Below are positions 18,125 to 29,895 of a stretch of DNA of 64,000 nucleotides, piece after piece (within the stretch, counting starts at the first letter, position 1; each line of letters begins with the position of its first letter). A program made the translations under genes and the position numbers. Origin of the DNA: Actinomadura sp. 6K520. GTDB lineage: Bacteria > Actinomycetota > Actinomycetes > Streptosporangiales > Streptosporangiaceae. The notes under the pieces were generated by a model. The model had not been told where the DNA came from, did not search any database, and saw only the letters and a program-made list of their open reading frames with translations. The stretch spans positions 1 through 64,000 of the forward strand of contig NZ_SMLC01000005.1 of NCBI RefSeq assembly GCF_004349245.1, read 5' to 3'.

Positions 18125-19303
18125 TCAGTTGCCCGGGTTCTCCCGCTGCCAGGCCCGGAACTCCTTCTCCAGCTCGAGCTGCTGCTCGTAGGTGGTGGCG
18201 AACTTGGTGATCCCGCGGTCCGGGTCGGTGGTGACGAAGAACAGCCACGTCCCGTCCTTCGGCTTCAGCGCCGCCTCGATCGCCGCGCTCCCCGGATTGC
18301 CGATCGGCCCCGGCGGCAGCCCCTTGTACTTGTAGGTGTTGTACGGCGAGTCGTACTTGAGGTCCTCGGTGGTCACCGTGAGCGTCCGCTTGCCGAGCGC
18401 GTACACGACCGTGCTGTCGAACTGCAGCGGCATGTCCTTCTCGACCCGGTTGTAGATGACCCGGGAGACCTTCGGCAGGTCGCTGGGCCGGGCGCCCTCC
18501 GCCTGGATGAGGCTGGCCAGCGTGATGACCGTCCCCGGTTTCATCCCCGCCTCGCGCGCCTTGCCGACGAGGTCGCCGCTCGTCGCCTCCTCGTTGAAGC
18601 GGTCCACCATCTGCTTGAGGATCTGCGCCGCCGAGCCGTTCGGGTCGAGGTCGTAGCGCCCCGGGAACAGGTAGCCCTCCACCCGGTTCCCCGCGTACGG
18701 CGGCAGGCCCAGCCCCTCCGGCTTCTTCGCCGCCGCCTGGAACTCCTTCACCGGGATCCCGGTCTTCTTGGCCAGGAGCTCGAACACCTCGACGGCCCGC
18801 CGGCCCTCCGGGATCGTGATCTGGGTGTCGGCCCGCGATTTCGGGTCCAGCAGCAGCGCCATCGCCGCCGCGGACGACATCTTCTGCCGCATCTGGTAGA
18901 AGCCCGGCTGGATGCTGGACGCGCGCGTCTCCGCACTGAACACCTTGACGAACGCGCGGGAGCTCTTGACGACCTCGTGCTCCTCCAGCGCCTTGCCGAT
19001 CACCGCGCCGCTGGCGCCGTCCTTGATCTGGACCGTGACACTCCCCGTGCCCTGACCGGTGTAGTCGGGGGGGTTCCACTTGTCGTCGAGCCACGCGTAG
19101 CCCAGCACGCCGCCGGTGCCGAACACCGCCACCAGGAACGCCATCGCGAACAGCGCCGCGGCCCGGCCGTTGCGCCTGCGGCGCTTCTGCCGCTTGCGGG
19201 TGCGCCCCTGGTCCTTCCTGCTGGGCCGGCCCTCCGGCGGCGGGGGTCGCCCGTCGCCGTACGGGTCGCCGTACGGGTCCGGGAAAAGGTCCAAGTCGTT
19301 CAT
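18125..19303 (-). CDS. mltG: endolytic murein transglycosylase MltG
   Basis: 392 residues. It cuts nascent peptidoglycan strands at the outer face of the membrane. A charged, Pro-rich cytoplasmic N-terminus (1-45) is followed by one membrane segment (about 48-68). The YceG domain has the LASLIQAEG motif with the catalytic Glu, and PYNTYKYKGLPPGPIGNPG, all standard. The start overlaps the ruvX stop by four bases (ATGA), implying coupling. Confidence 0.95.
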   Translation of the reverse strand: MNDLDLFPDPYGDPYGDGRPPPPEGRPSRKDQGRTRKRQKRRRRNGRAAALFAMAFLVAVFGTGGVLGYAWLDDKWNPPDYTGQGTGSVTVQIKDGASGAVIGKALEEHEVVKSSRAFVKVFSAETRASSIQPGFYQMRQKMSSAAAMALLLDPKSRADTQITIPEGRRAVEVFELLAKKTGIPVKEFQAAAKKPEGLGLPPYAGNRVEGYLFPGRYDLDPNGSAAQILKQMVDRFNEEATSGDLVGKAREAGMKPGTVITLASLIQAEGARPSDLPKVSRVIYNRVEKDMPLQFDSTVVYALGKRTLTVTTEDLKYDSPYNTYKYKGLPPGPIGNPGSAAIEAALKPKDGTWLFFVTTDPDRGITKFATTYEQQLELEKEFRAWQRENPGN

Positions 19304-19758
19304 GAGCTCCCCCGGACGATCTCTCCTGGGGGGCTTCCCGTCAATCGTTCCGCGTCAAGTGCCGCCTGGAGCAGCACCGCCGCGGCGGCCTGGTCGACGA
19401 CCTTGCGGCGGGCCCTGCCGTGCACTCCCCCCGCCCGCAGGCCGCTCTCGGCCGTGACGGTGGTGAGCCTCTCGTCGTGCAGCCTGACCGTCTCGGGGGG
19501 AAGCCGGTCCGCGAGCCGGGCCGCGAACCTGCGCGCCGCCTCCGCCGCAGGGCCCTCCCGGCCCGACAGCGACGTCGGCAAGCCCACGACGACCTCGACC
19601 GCCTCGTACTCGGCGACCAGCTCCACCAGCCGGTCGACGTCCCCTTTGCCGCTCTTCACGGTCTCCAGGGGCGTGGCGAGCACGCCGCCGGGATCGCACC
19701 GCGCGACCCCGACCCGCACGCTCCCCACATCAACCCCCAACCGGACGCCCTGTCTCAT
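19300..19758 (-). CDS. ruvX: Holliday junction resolvase-like YqgF/RuvX
   Basis: 152 residues, RNase H fold: GVDVGSVRVGVARCDPGG with the first metal Asp, VVGLPTSLSGREG and DERLTT. In bacteria it trims pre-16S rRNA or acts on junctions. The start codon lies inside one copy of a 44-bp direct repeat (19754-19797), so the sequence around the start is shared with the intergenic copy at 19879-19922. It is followed by mltG and aroE. Confidence 0.93.
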   Translation of the reverse strand: MRQGVRLGVDVGSVRVGVARCDPGGVLATPLETVKSGKGDVDRLVELVAEYEAVEVVVGLPTSLSGREGPAAEAARRFAARLADRLPPETVRLHDERLTTVTAESGLRAGGVHGRARRKVVDQAAAAVLLQAALDAERLTGSPPGEIVRGSS

Positions 19759-19797
19759 GGCTTCGCTCCGCTCAGCGGCTCCGGGCGCCTCCCCGGC
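19754..19797. repeat. 44-bp direct repeat, copy 1 (covers ruvX start)
   Basis: Identical over 44 bases to 19879-19922. It begins CTCATGGCTTCGCTCCGCTC and contains the ruvX start codon on the minus strand. Confidence 0.85.
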
Positions 19798-19878
19798 ACC
19801 GGCTTCCCTCGTCGCGTGCTCACTCCTCCGTCGCTCCGCGCGCTCCTCAGTCCAGCCGGCGCCGCGCCCTCCGCGCGC

Positions 19879-19922
19879 CTCATGGCTTCGCTCCGCTCAG
19901 CGGCTCCGGGCGCCTCCCCGGC
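19879..19922. repeat. 44-bp direct repeat, copy 2
   Basis: Second identical copy, in the 222-base gap between ruvX and alaS and 125 bases from copy 1. It carries a second ATG and its first codons, which looks like a local duplication of the ruvX start region. The remaining gap holds only a weak CCCCG-N5-CGGGG dyad (19965-19979). Confidence 0.85.
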
Positions 19923-19980
19923 GCGCCCGTTGCGGGCCTGGTCGCTTCGCCCCCGGTCGCTCTACCCCGATCTGCGGGGA

Positions 19981-22650
<2,670 letters not shown>

Positions 22651-22651
22651 A

Positions 22652-22987
22652 TCAGTGGCCATCCTTGTCGTTCTCGATGATCGTGTATCGCGCCTTGAGC
22701 ACCCGGCGTGGGCCGGAACCCCACGGGCCGGGCAGCTCGGCGTCCGGCGGAGCCTGGTCCATGCGGACGGCCTCGCGCAACTCCTCTTCACGGGCACGCA
22801 TCTCGGTACGCACGTCGGAGGCGAAATGCCTCAACCGCTCGCCGGCGCCCTGCCCGGTGGACACCGCCCGCGCCGCGACCCCCTCGGGGGACCAGGCCCG
22901 CGCGATCCGCACGACGCGGCGCTTGACGCGGTGCGAGACGTAGACGCCCGCGCCCGCCCCGACCGAGAGCCAGAACAGCCGCCTCAT
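22652..22987 (-). CDS. small membrane-anchored protein (DUF6167-like)
   Basis: 111 residues. An N-terminal hydrophobic segment ([18 protein letters not shown]) is followed by a basic stretch and an amphipathic helix ([17 protein letters not shown]). It resembles the conserved actinobacterial family found next to alaS; function unknown. Its start overlaps the stop of the preceding DUF948 gene by four bases, and its stop touches the alaS start, so the three genes are co-translated. Confidence 0.75.
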   Translation of the reverse strand: MRRLFWLSVGAGAGVYVSHRVKRRVVRIARAWSPEGVAARAVSTGQGAGERLRHFASDVRTEMRAREEELREAVRMDQAPPDAELPGPWGSGPRRVLKARYTIIENDKDGH

Positions 22988-23394
22988 CCGCGTCCCCTGC
23001 CCGAGGAGCGTGCCTGCAACTGCGGCCTGCCCGGATCGGTGTCGCCGTCCCGCCCGCCGAGGGCCTTGCGCACCCCGTAGGAGAACGCGGCGGCCTTCAC
23101 CAGCGGGCCGCCCACCACCGAGGTCATGACGGTGGTGACGGCGGAGACGTTCTGCGTGACACCGGCCACCTGCTTGGTGATGACGTCGGTGCGGCCGAGC
23201 TGCTCGTTGGCGCGCTTGACCGTCCTGGTCATGTCGTTCATCAGCGGGCCCGCCTGGTCGCCGATGTCGTGGACGACCTTGGTCGCCTCGCCGAGGAGGC
23301 GGGAGAGCTTCAGCAGGGTGAGCGCGATGAACGAGACGAGCACCGCCCAGAACACCGCCACGATGAGACCTGCCAACTGTCCACCAGTGAGCAT
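22984..23394 (-). CDS. DUF948 membrane protein
   Basis: 136 residues. One N-terminal membrane helix (LAGLIVAVFWAVLVSFIALTL) is followed by a long coiled-coil-like helix with heptads (LLGEATKVVHDIGDQAG, NDMTRTVKRANEQL), typical of DUF948 proteins. The start chosen is ATG 23394; the upstream 27 codons in frame lack a ribosome site. It heads the small-membrane-protein-alaS group. Function unknown, possibly envelope-associated. Confidence 0.8.
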   Translation of the reverse strand: MLTGGQLAGLIVAVFWAVLVSFIALTLLKLSRLLGEATKVVHDIGDQAGPLMNDMTRTVKRANEQLGRTDVITKQVAGVTQNVSAVTTVMTSVVGGPLVKAAAFSYGVRKALGGRDGDTDPGRPQLQARSSGRGRG

Positions 23395-23505
23395 CAGGGC
23401 TTTCCGTTCGCGTGAGTTCGGCTCGGGGCCGGGCATGTGGCCAGAGACAGACCTTACCGGTCGACCGGCCCCCATGCCGGGACCACCGGCCGGGTCAGGG
23501 TCGGG

Positions 23506-24909
23506 TCAGCGCCGGTCCGCGGTACCGCGCAGGACGGAGCGGATCCGTGCGAGCACTTCGGTGAACCTGGACTCGGCACCGTACTTGGTCGGGCGATAGT
23601 ACTCCCGTCCGTCCACGGTGTCGGGCGCGTACTGCTGCCGGACGACCCCGCCGGGGTGGTCGTGGGCGTACTTGTAGCCCTGCCCGTGCCCGATCTTCGC
23701 CGCGCCCTTGTAGTGCGCGTCGCGCAGATGCCCGGGGACGGGCCCGGCGAGGCCCTTGCGCACGTCGCCGAGCGCCCCGTCCACGGCCATGATCACCGCG
23801 TTGGACTTGGGCGCCAGGGACAGGTGGATGACCGCCTGGGCGAGGTTGATGCGCGCCTCGGGCAGGCCGACGAACTCCACCGCCTGCGCCGCGGCGACCG
23901 CCGTCTGCAGCGCGGTCGGGTCGGCCATGCCGACGTCCTCGCTGGCGTGGACGATCAGCCGCCGGGCGATGAAGCGCGGATCCTCCCCGGCCTCGATCAT
24001 GCGGGCCAGGTAGTGCAGCGCGGCGTCGACGTCGCTGCCGCGGATGCTCTTGATGAACGCGCTGATGACGTCGTAGTGCTGGTCGCCCTCGCGGTCGTAG
24101 CGGACGGCGGCCCGGTCGACGGCCTTCTCCAGGACGGCGGCGTCGATCACGGCGCCGTCCTCGACGACCAGGGCGGCGGCCTCCAGGTAGGTGAGGGCGC
24201 GCCGGGCGTCCCCGCCGGCGAGCCGGACGAGATGGTCCTCGGCCGCGGGGTCGAGGGTGACCGCCCCGCCGAGGCCGCGCCCGTCGGTGAGGGCGCGGTG
24301 GATGACCTCGCGCAGCGCGTCCTCGCCGAGCGGTTCCAGGGTGAGCAGCAGCGACCGCGACAGCAGCGGGCTGATGACGGAGAAGAACGGGTTCTCGGTG
24401 GTGGCGCCGATGAAGGAGACCCAGCGGTTCTCGACGGCGGGCAGCAGCGCGTCCTGCTGCGCCTTGTTGAAGCGGTGGACCTCGTCCACGAACAGGACGG
24501 TCTGCCGCCCCGCCATGCCCAGCTCGCGCTTGGCCAGGTCGATCTCCGCGCGGACGCGCTTGACGCCGTCGCTGACCGCGGAGATCTCCACGAACCGCCG
24601 GGACGTGACGTGGCTGACGACCGTGGCGAGGGTCGTCTTGCCGGTGCCCGGCGGCCCCCACAGGACGAGCGACATCGGCACGTCCCGGTCGACGAGCTGC
24701 CGGATGGGGGTGCCGGGGCCGAGCAGGTGCCCCTGGCCGACGACCTCGTCCAGCGCGCGCGGTCGCATCCGCACCGCGAGAGGCTGCCCGGCCCCCGTTC
24801 CGGCCGGGGCCGGGGACACCGGCGCGGCGGCGGGCTCCGGGGCCGTCCCCGCCTCCGCCGGCGCGTCGAAAAGGCCCTCAGGCTCACCCGATTCCGCCCT
24901 GCTGGTCAC
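23506..24909 (-). CDS. rarA: replication-associated recombination protein A (AAA ATPase)
   Basis: 467 residues. Clamp-loader-type AAA+ ATPase (MgsA/RarA, WRNIP1 family) that acts at stalled replication forks. Walker A is [11 protein letters not shown], Walker B is [20 protein letters not shown], sensor 1 is [11 protein letters not shown], and there is a C-terminal tetramerisation domain (KYAHDHPGG). The N-terminal about 45 residues are a low-complexity tail. It is commonly found upstream of alaS in actinobacteria. Confidence 0.95.
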   Translation of the reverse strand: MTSRAESGEPEGLFDAPAEAGTAPEPAAAPVSPAPAGTGAGQPLAVRMRPRALDEVVGQGHLLGPGTPIRQLVDRDVPMSLVLWGPPGTGKTTLATVVSHVTSRRFVEISAVSDGVKRVRAEIDLAKRELGMAGRQTVLFVDEVHRFNKAQQDALLPAVENRWVSFIGATTENPFFSVISPLLSRSLLLTLEPLGEDALREVIHRALTDGRGLGGAVTLDPAAEDHLVRLAGGDARRALTYLEAAALVVEDGAVIDAAVLEKAVDRAAVRYDREGDQHYDVISAFIKSIRGSDVDAALHYLARMIEAGEDPRFIARRLIVHASEDVGMADPTALQTAVAAAQAVEFVGLPEARINLAQAVIHLSLAPKSNAVIMAVDGALGDVRKGLAGPVPGHLRDAHYKGAAKIGHGQGYKYAHDHPGGVVRQQYAPDTVDGREYYRPTKYGAESRFTEVLARIRSVLRGTADRR

Positions 24910-25004
24910 GCTCCGACAGTATCTTCCGGTGCGGACACTCCCGGCCCCGGGAACCCGCGAAGGGGCTCTGGCGTTGGAATAGCCCGGAAGGCAGATACAG
25001 GAGC

Positions 25005-25376
25005 GTGACGGTGTCCGGTACGACCCCGCGGCGGCGCTACGGGCCGGCCGGGCTGCTCGTGATTCTCTTCGTCGTGGGCGGGCTGATCTTCAGCTACGGC
25101 CTGGGCCACGCGCCCGTGTCCCGCGTCTGCACCCAGCAAGCGGTGAGCGCGCCCCTGCAGGACCACTCGTCACTGAAGCAGGGGCAACCGGATGTTCCGC
25201 TGAACGCGTGCCTGTGCCTGGCGGTCCTGTTCACCCTCCTCCTGCTGGGCCTCGCCGCCGGATCCGGCCGTCCGGCCTTCCGGTTGCCCGCCCGCGCCGG
25301 CTGGGCGGTCGTCCTGCGTCCCGAGGGCAGGCGTGTCCCCGTGCCCCGGCACTCCCTCCAGGTGCTCCGGCTGTAG
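25005..25376 (+). CDS. small two-helix membrane protein
   Basis: 123 residues. Two hydrophobic segments ([20 protein letters not shown] about 16-35 and [17 protein letters not shown] about 70-86) flank a loop with two cysteines, and the C-terminal tail is basic. It starts at GTG 25005 with CAGGAG just upstream. It precedes DUF3105 and DUF305 genes with an 86-base gap, so it may belong to the same unit. I do not recognise the family. Confidence 0.6.
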   Translation: MTVSGTTPRRRYGPAGLLVILFVVGGLIFSYGLGHAPVSRVCTQQAVSAPLQDHSSLKQGQPDVPLNACLCLAVLFTLLLLGLAAGSGRPAFRLPARAGWAVVLRPEGRRVPVPRHSLQVLRL

Positions 25377-25462
25377 ATGACCGGCCGCAAGGCCACCGCG
25401 GCGTCCCCCGGCGCCGCGGTCAGTTCCGCACAGTCATCCACAGCACCCGAAAGGCCCCTCGC

Positions 25463-26083
25463 ATGTCCAAGAGCGCCCGCAACAGAAACGCCCGAAGCAA
25501 GAACGCCCGCCCCAAGAACGTCCTCACCCAGCCGCAGGTGCCTTGGGGCACCATCGCCTTCTTCACCGTGATCGGCGTGATGGCGGTCGCCGCCATCGGA
25601 TACGCGTTCCTGCAGTCCAGGTCGTCCGCCGACGAGTCCGCGTCGATCGCCGGGCTGGTGACCAAGGACGACCTGAGCCGCGACCACGTCACCGGCAGCG
25701 TCGACTACGACACCGACCCGCCGGTCGGCGGCGAGCACGACGGCGCCTGGCAGAACTGCAACGGCCGCGTGTACGACGCACCGCTCCGCAACGAGAACGC
25801 GGTGCACTCCCTGGAGCACGGCGCCGTCTGGATCACCTACCGCCCCGGGGTTCCCGCCGACCAGCTGGAGGCGCTGCAGACCAGGGTCACCGGCACCGAC
25901 TACACGTTCATGAGCCCGTACCCGTCCCTGGACGCCCCGATCGCGCTCAGCGCCTGGGGCAGGCAGATCAAGCTGCAGGACGCCGCAGACCCGCGCGTGG
26001 ACGAGTTCCTCCGCGCCTTCGTGAAGGGCCCGCAGACGCCGGAGCCCGGCGCCCCCTGCGACGGCGCCAAGGACACACCATGA
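25463..26083 (+). CDS. DUF3105 membrane-anchored protein
   Basis: 206 residues. A very basic N-terminus (KSARNRNARSKNARPKN) is followed by one membrane helix (about 30-50) and an extracytoplasmic domain with the DUF3105 hallmark NAVHSLEHGAVWITY and two cysteines. Such genes commonly pair with a DUF305 gene, as here, where the stop overlaps the next start (ATGA). The His-rich motif suggests metal binding; no activity is known. Confidence 0.82.
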   Translation: MSKSARNRNARSKNARPKNVLTQPQVPWGTIAFFTVIGVMAVAAIGYAFLQSRSSADESASIAGLVTKDDLSRDHVTGSVDYDTDPPVGGEHDGAWQNCNGRVYDAPLRNENAVHSLEHGAVWITYRPGVPADQLEALQTRVTGTDYTFMSPYPSLDAPIALSAWGRQIKLQDAADPRVDEFLRAFVKGPQTPEPGAPCDGAKDTP

Positions 26084-26688
26084 CCCGGGGGCGGCGCCCC
26101 ACGGTCGTCCTGGCGGTCCTCATCCTCCTGACCGGGCTGACGCTGATCGCACTGACCGCGCTCCGTCCCGGCGCGCCAGGGACGAACGACCCCGAAGCCG
26201 GATTCGCCCGCGACATGAGCACCCATCACGCCCAGGCGGTGCGGATGTCGTTCATCGTCCGGGACCGCACGGACGACGGCGACGTCCGGCTGCTGGCCTA
26301 CGACATCATCAACACCCAGCAGGCCCAGATCGGCATGATGACCGCGTGGCTGGACGAGTGGGAACTGCCCAAGACCGACCCGGGAGGCGCCATGCGCTGG
26401 ATGTCCGGGCACGCGGGCCACGGCGGCGGGGCGGGCGCGATGCCGGGCATGGCGACGCGCGAGCAGCTCGCCGACCTGGAGAAGGCGTCCGGCGAGGACG
26501 CGGAGGTGCGGTACCTGCGGCTGATGATCGCCCACCACCGCGGCGGCGTGGACATGGCGGAGGCGGTACTCGCCCGCAGCGGCCACGACCGGGTGCACCG
26601 GCTCGCCAAGACGATGGTGGACGGCCAGCGAGCGGAGATCGGCCAGATGAACGCGATGCTCCGCGAGCGGGGCGCCCCCGAGGCGTGA
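26080..26688 (+). CDS. DUF305 family protein (exported, His-rich)
   Basis: 202 residues. An N-terminal signal or anchor (VVLAVLILLTGLTLIALTAL) precedes two repeats of a ferritin-like DUF305 four-helix unit: FARDMSTHHAQAVRMS and RLMIAHHRGGVDMAEAV. The paired histidines and a Met/His/Gly-rich link (SGHAGHGGGAGAMPGM) suggest copper or other metal binding outside the membrane. It is translationally coupled to the DUF3105 gene. Confidence 0.85.
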   Translation: MTRGRRPTVVLAVLILLTGLTLIALTALRPGAPGTNDPEAGFARDMSTHHAQAVRMSFIVRDRTDDGDVRLLAYDIINTQQAQIGMMTAWLDEWELPKTDPGGAMRWMSGHAGHGGGAGAMPGMATREQLADLEKASGEDAEVRYLRLMIAHHRGGVDMAEAVLARSGHDRVHRLAKTMVDGQRAEIGQMNAMLRERGAPEA

Positions 26689-26753
26689 GAGGCACCGGGC
26701 GACCTTCGCGATAGCGCTTGACAGGCCGGTCGTATCGCGGGTCACTGGCCACC

Positions 26754-27317
26754 ATGGCTCCGAACCTCAGCGGCTACCACCGGGCCCTCGATCTCTTCGA
26801 GGGCCTGGTGGCCGGCGTCCCCCGGGACGGCTGGGACGCGCCGTCGCCCTGCGCGGACTGGACCGCCCGCGACGTCGCCGGCCATGTGACCGGCGGCCAG
26901 TACCTGATCATGGCGCTGGCCGGCGGAGAGCCCGAACCCGACATCGGCCGCGACCCGGCGCGGTTCGTCCCGGGCGACGTCCTGATGAGCTGGCGGACGG
27001 CCCGCAAGGAGTGCGCCGCCGCCCTCACCCCGGACGCGCTGGCCCGCCCCATCCCGTTCGACGGGCTGGGCGAACTGCCCCTGGCCGACTACCTGGAGGC
27101 GTACATCCTGGAGCCGCTGGTGCACGCCTGGGACCTGGCGAAGGCCACGGGCCAGCCGTCCCGCCTGGACCCAGACCTGGTCCACCACGCCTTCGCCACG
27201 GCTCAGGTGGTCGCCGCCCACCTACGGGCCGCGGGCCATCTGGCACCCCCACGACACCCCCCGAAAGGCGCAGACGAACAAACCCGCATGCTCGCCTTCC
27301 TAGGCAGAACTCCCTAG
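26754..27317 (+). CDS. DinB-like / TIGR03086-type metal-dependent protein
   Basis: 187 residues. A helical-bundle protein of the maleylpyruvate isomerase-like, mycothiol-related group: N-terminal ALDLFEGLVAGVP, then PSPCADWTARDVAGHVTGGQ with the conserved His, and LVHAWDLAKATGQP with a second His. The proteins of this group bind a divalent metal and some use mycothiol, which actinobacteria make. The substrate is unknown. ATG 26754 was chosen over the GTG/ATG further upstream. A TTGACA lies at 26718-26723 but no matching -10 box is clear. Confidence 0.75.
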   Translation: MAPNLSGYHRALDLFEGLVAGVPRDGWDAPSPCADWTARDVAGHVTGGQYLIMALAGGEPEPDIGRDPARFVPGDVLMSWRTARKECAAALTPDALARPIPFDGLGELPLADYLEAYILEPLVHAWDLAKATGQPSRLDPDLVHHAFATAQVVAAHLRAAGHLAPPRHPPKGADEQTRMLAFLGRTP

Positions 27318-27559
27318 CCCCCAACTTGTGGCCCCGTGATCGTGCCCGTAGACCCCACAGGGCCGCGCGACTGCGGGAGGTTCGCCTCTTGGCAGCCCCA
27401 ACATCAGCCGAGGTCACGGGTCGTGCGGCCGGAGCGAGTGCAGCGAGCGCAGGTCGCAGGACCCGCCGAGCCGGGCGACCGCAGCGACACCGCGCGTCCC
27501 GCACGGTCACACCGGACCGCAACGGTGGCGTGAGGATCGACCGGCTCGCAACGGGGGTT

Positions 27560-27579
27560 CCAGGGGGTCGCCCCCCTGG
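27560..27579 (-). terminator. 8-bp hairpin terminator
   Basis: CCAGGGGG (27560-27567) pairs with CCCCCTGG (27572-27579), 5 bases past the stop of the minus-strand DUF349 gene. The 27318-27559 stretch holds no gene that I can support. Confidence 0.6.
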
Positions 27580-27583
27580 GAGA

Positions 27584-28819
27584 TCAAGAGAACTCTGCGA
27601 GGGTCCTCTCGGCCTCTTCCAGCCAGGCCCGGCGGGCGGTGAGGGCCTCTCCGGCTTCCTTGATGTCCTTCTCGCGGCCGGCGTCGCGGGCCTTGGCGAG
27701 GCGCTTCTCGAGCTGGTCGATGGAGTTGCGCAGCTGGGTGACGGTGGCTTCGGCGCGTGCGCGGGCCTCGGGGTTGGTACGGCGCCATTCGTTCTCTTCG
27801 GCGGCCCGGACGGTCTCCTCGATCTTGCGGAGCCGGCCTTCGAGGCGGTCGCGCTGGTCGCGGGGGACCATGCCGGCAGCCTCCCAGCGTTCCTGGATGC
27901 CGCGCAGTGCCTGCCTGGCCTGGCGGACGTCCTTGACGGGCAGCAGCCGTTCCGCCTCGGCGAGGATCTTCTCCTTCGCGGCGGCGTTCTCGCGGAACTC
28001 GGCGTCGCGTTCGGCGAAGGCGGCGCTGCGGGCCTGGAAGAAGGTGTCCTGGGCGCCCTTGAAGCGGGCCCAGAGGTCTTCTTCGGCGTCCCTGGAGGCG
28101 CGGCCGGCCGTCTTCCAGCGGCGCATCAGGTCGCGGTAGGCGGCGGCCGTCTCGCCCCAGTCGGTCGAGCCGGACATCGCCTCGGCCTCGGCGACGAGGC
28201 GTTCCTTCTCCCTGCGGGACTCCTCGCGCTGGTCGTCGAGGGTGGCGAAGTACGCCTTGCGGCGCTTGGTGAAGGCGTTGCGGGCGGACGACAGCCGTTT
28301 CCACAGCGCGGTCTCGGTGGGCCGGTCGATGCGGTCGGCGGCCTTCCACTCCTCGACGAGCTGGCGCAGCCGCTCGCCGCCGTTCTTCCAGTGGGTCTCC
28401 TCGGCGGCGATCCGCTCCGCCTCGGCGACGATCCGCTCCTTGATCTCGCGGGCCTCGTGGCGGTGCTGCTCGCGCTGGGCCTTGACCTCCTCGCGGCGCC
28501 GCCCCACCAGCTCGGTGAGGGCGTCCAGGCGCCGTGCGAGGGCGTCGAGGTCCCCGACGGCGTGCGCGTCGGCGACGGCCTCGCGGAGCCGGTCGATGCT
28601 CTGCTGCGCCTGCGCGGGCTGCAGGTCGGTGGTGCGGACCCGCTGCTCCAGCAGGCCGATCTCGGTGACGAGCGCGTCGTACTTGCGCTTGAAGTAGGCC
28701 AGGGCCTCTTCGGGCGCACCCGCCTGCCAGGACCCGACGACGCGCTCACCGTCGGACGTCCTGACGTACACGGTGCCGTCCTCGTCCACCCGGCCCCAGG
28801 GATCGGTCGCGCTGGACAC
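27584..28819 (-). CDS. DUF349 repeat protein
   Basis: 411 residues, almost all helical and highly charged, made of several DUF349 repeats of about 70 residues (recurrent W..L...W pattern, e.g. RDLMRRWKTAGRASRDAEED and RGIQERWEAAGMVPRDQRDR). The start is GTG 28819 with GGAGG five bases upstream; the longer frame from 28873 lacks such a site. Members are thought to bind RNA or ribosomal partners, but no function is established. Confidence 0.85.
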   Translation of the reverse strand: MSSATDPWGRVDEDGTVYVRTSDGERVVGSWQAGAPEEALAYFKRKYDALVTEIGLLEQRVRTTDLQPAQAQQSIDRLREAVADAHAVGDLDALARRLDALTELVGRRREEVKAQREQHRHEAREIKERIVAEAERIAAEETHWKNGGERLRQLVEEWKAADRIDRPTETALWKRLSSARNAFTKRRKAYFATLDDQREESRREKERLVAEAEAMSGSTDWGETAAAYRDLMRRWKTAGRASRDAEEDLWARFKGAQDTFFQARSAAFAERDAEFRENAAAKEKILAEAERLLPVKDVRQARQALRGIQERWEAAGMVPRDQRDRLEGRLRKIEETVRAAEENEWRRTNPEARARAEATVTQLRNSIDQLEKRLAKARDAGREKDIKEAGEALTARRAWLEEAERTLAEFS

Positions 28820-28892
28820 CCTTGCCTCCTGAATCGCGGGTCCGGATGCTTTCCCAGCCACCGGACCCTCCACACCTTAGTATCCCGTTCGC

Positions 28893-29675
28893 CTATTTCC
28901 CGGCGATCGAGACGTCCCGGATCGTGACCTTCTTCTTGGGTTCGCCGTCTCCGTCGGGTTCCGACCCGGCCTTCGCGATCTCCTGGAGGACGTCCAGTCC
29001 CTTGGAGACCTTCCCGAAGACGGTGTAGTCGGGGGGAAGTTCCGAGTCCTTGTAGACGATGAAGAACTGGCTGCCGTTGGAGTCCGGCTGCGAACTGTGC
29101 GCCATGGCGAGGGTGCCCGCCTTGTACTGGGCGCCTTCGGTGTTCTCGTTGGCGTACTGGTAGCCCGGCCCGCCGGTGCCCTTGCCGGTGGGGTCACCGC
29201 ATTGCAGGACGTTGAGCCCGCCGCTGGTCAGCCGGTGGCAGTCGGTCTTGTCGTAGAAGTTCGCGTCGGCCAGGAACGCGAAGGAGTTGACGGTGCAGGG
29301 TGCGTTCTCACCGTCCAGTTCCATCACGACGTTGCCGTGGTTGGTCTTGACGGTCGCCTTCACCGTTCCCTTGTGTACCGGCTTGACCGGTGGTGTCCCG
29401 AGGTCCTCGGGGGCGCCCGGCACCTGCGCCGGCTTGTAGGTGCACTCCCCCGGCTTGGCCTGCGGGGTCGCGGACGCCTTCGCGGCGGCCTCGGACTCAT
29501 CGTCCCCGCCGGTGAGCGCGACGATCGCGGCGCCGCCGGCGACGATCGCGGCCACCGCGCCCGCCGAGCCCATGACCTTGAGGCGGCGCGCCCGCGCCGC
29601 CTGCTGAGCCCGCCGCTGTTCCTGCCGCTCGTAACGCGCACGCGCGAGCTGCTTCTTGCGGTCCTTCCCCGCCAC
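28893..29675 (-). CDS. membrane-anchored peptidyl-prolyl isomerase (cyclophilin)
   Basis: 260 residues. A charged N-terminus (about 1-30) and one membrane helix (about 33-55) anchor a cyclophilin domain outside the membrane. Visible family parts are VMELDGENAPCTVNSFAFLA, FYDKTDCHRLT, MAHSSQPDSNGSQFFIVY and FGKVSKGLDVL. It should speed proline isomerisation in exported proteins. The acidic linker before the domain is rich in Ala, Ser and Lys. It stands alone, divergent from the MBL hydrolase gene. Confidence 0.9.
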   Translation of the reverse strand: MAGKDRKKQLARARYERQEQRRAQQAARARRLKVMGSAGAVAAIVAGGAAIVALTGGDDESEAAAKASATPQAKPGECTYKPAQVPGAPEDLGTPPVKPVHKGTVKATVKTNHGNVVMELDGENAPCTVNSFAFLADANFYDKTDCHRLTSGGLNVLQCGDPTGKGTGGPGYQYANENTEGAQYKAGTLAMAHSSQPDSNGSQFFIVYKDSELPPDYTVFGKVSKGLDVLQEIAKAGSEPDGDGEPKKKVTIRDVSIAGK

Positions 29676-29895
29676 GGCCTGCTCCTCCGATGTGATCAGG
29701 TGAACGTGCAGCGCATAGTAGCGGCCCCCGGAAGCGAACGCGTCCCGGCTTTCAGCGAGCGCTCAGGTGGCGGGGCGCCCGGGGGCGGGCGCCGGGGGAC
29801 GCGACACGGCGACCCGCCGATCTCGTTCGCGGTGGCCGCGGCCGCGCCGGTACCCTCGGACAGGCCACCCGAGATGGTTCTAAGGAAGGACGACC

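Noticed and set aside
26718-26741. A consensus promoter for the DinB-like gene
   Set aside because: TTGACA is present, but no matching -10 hexamer lies at 16-18 bases distance.
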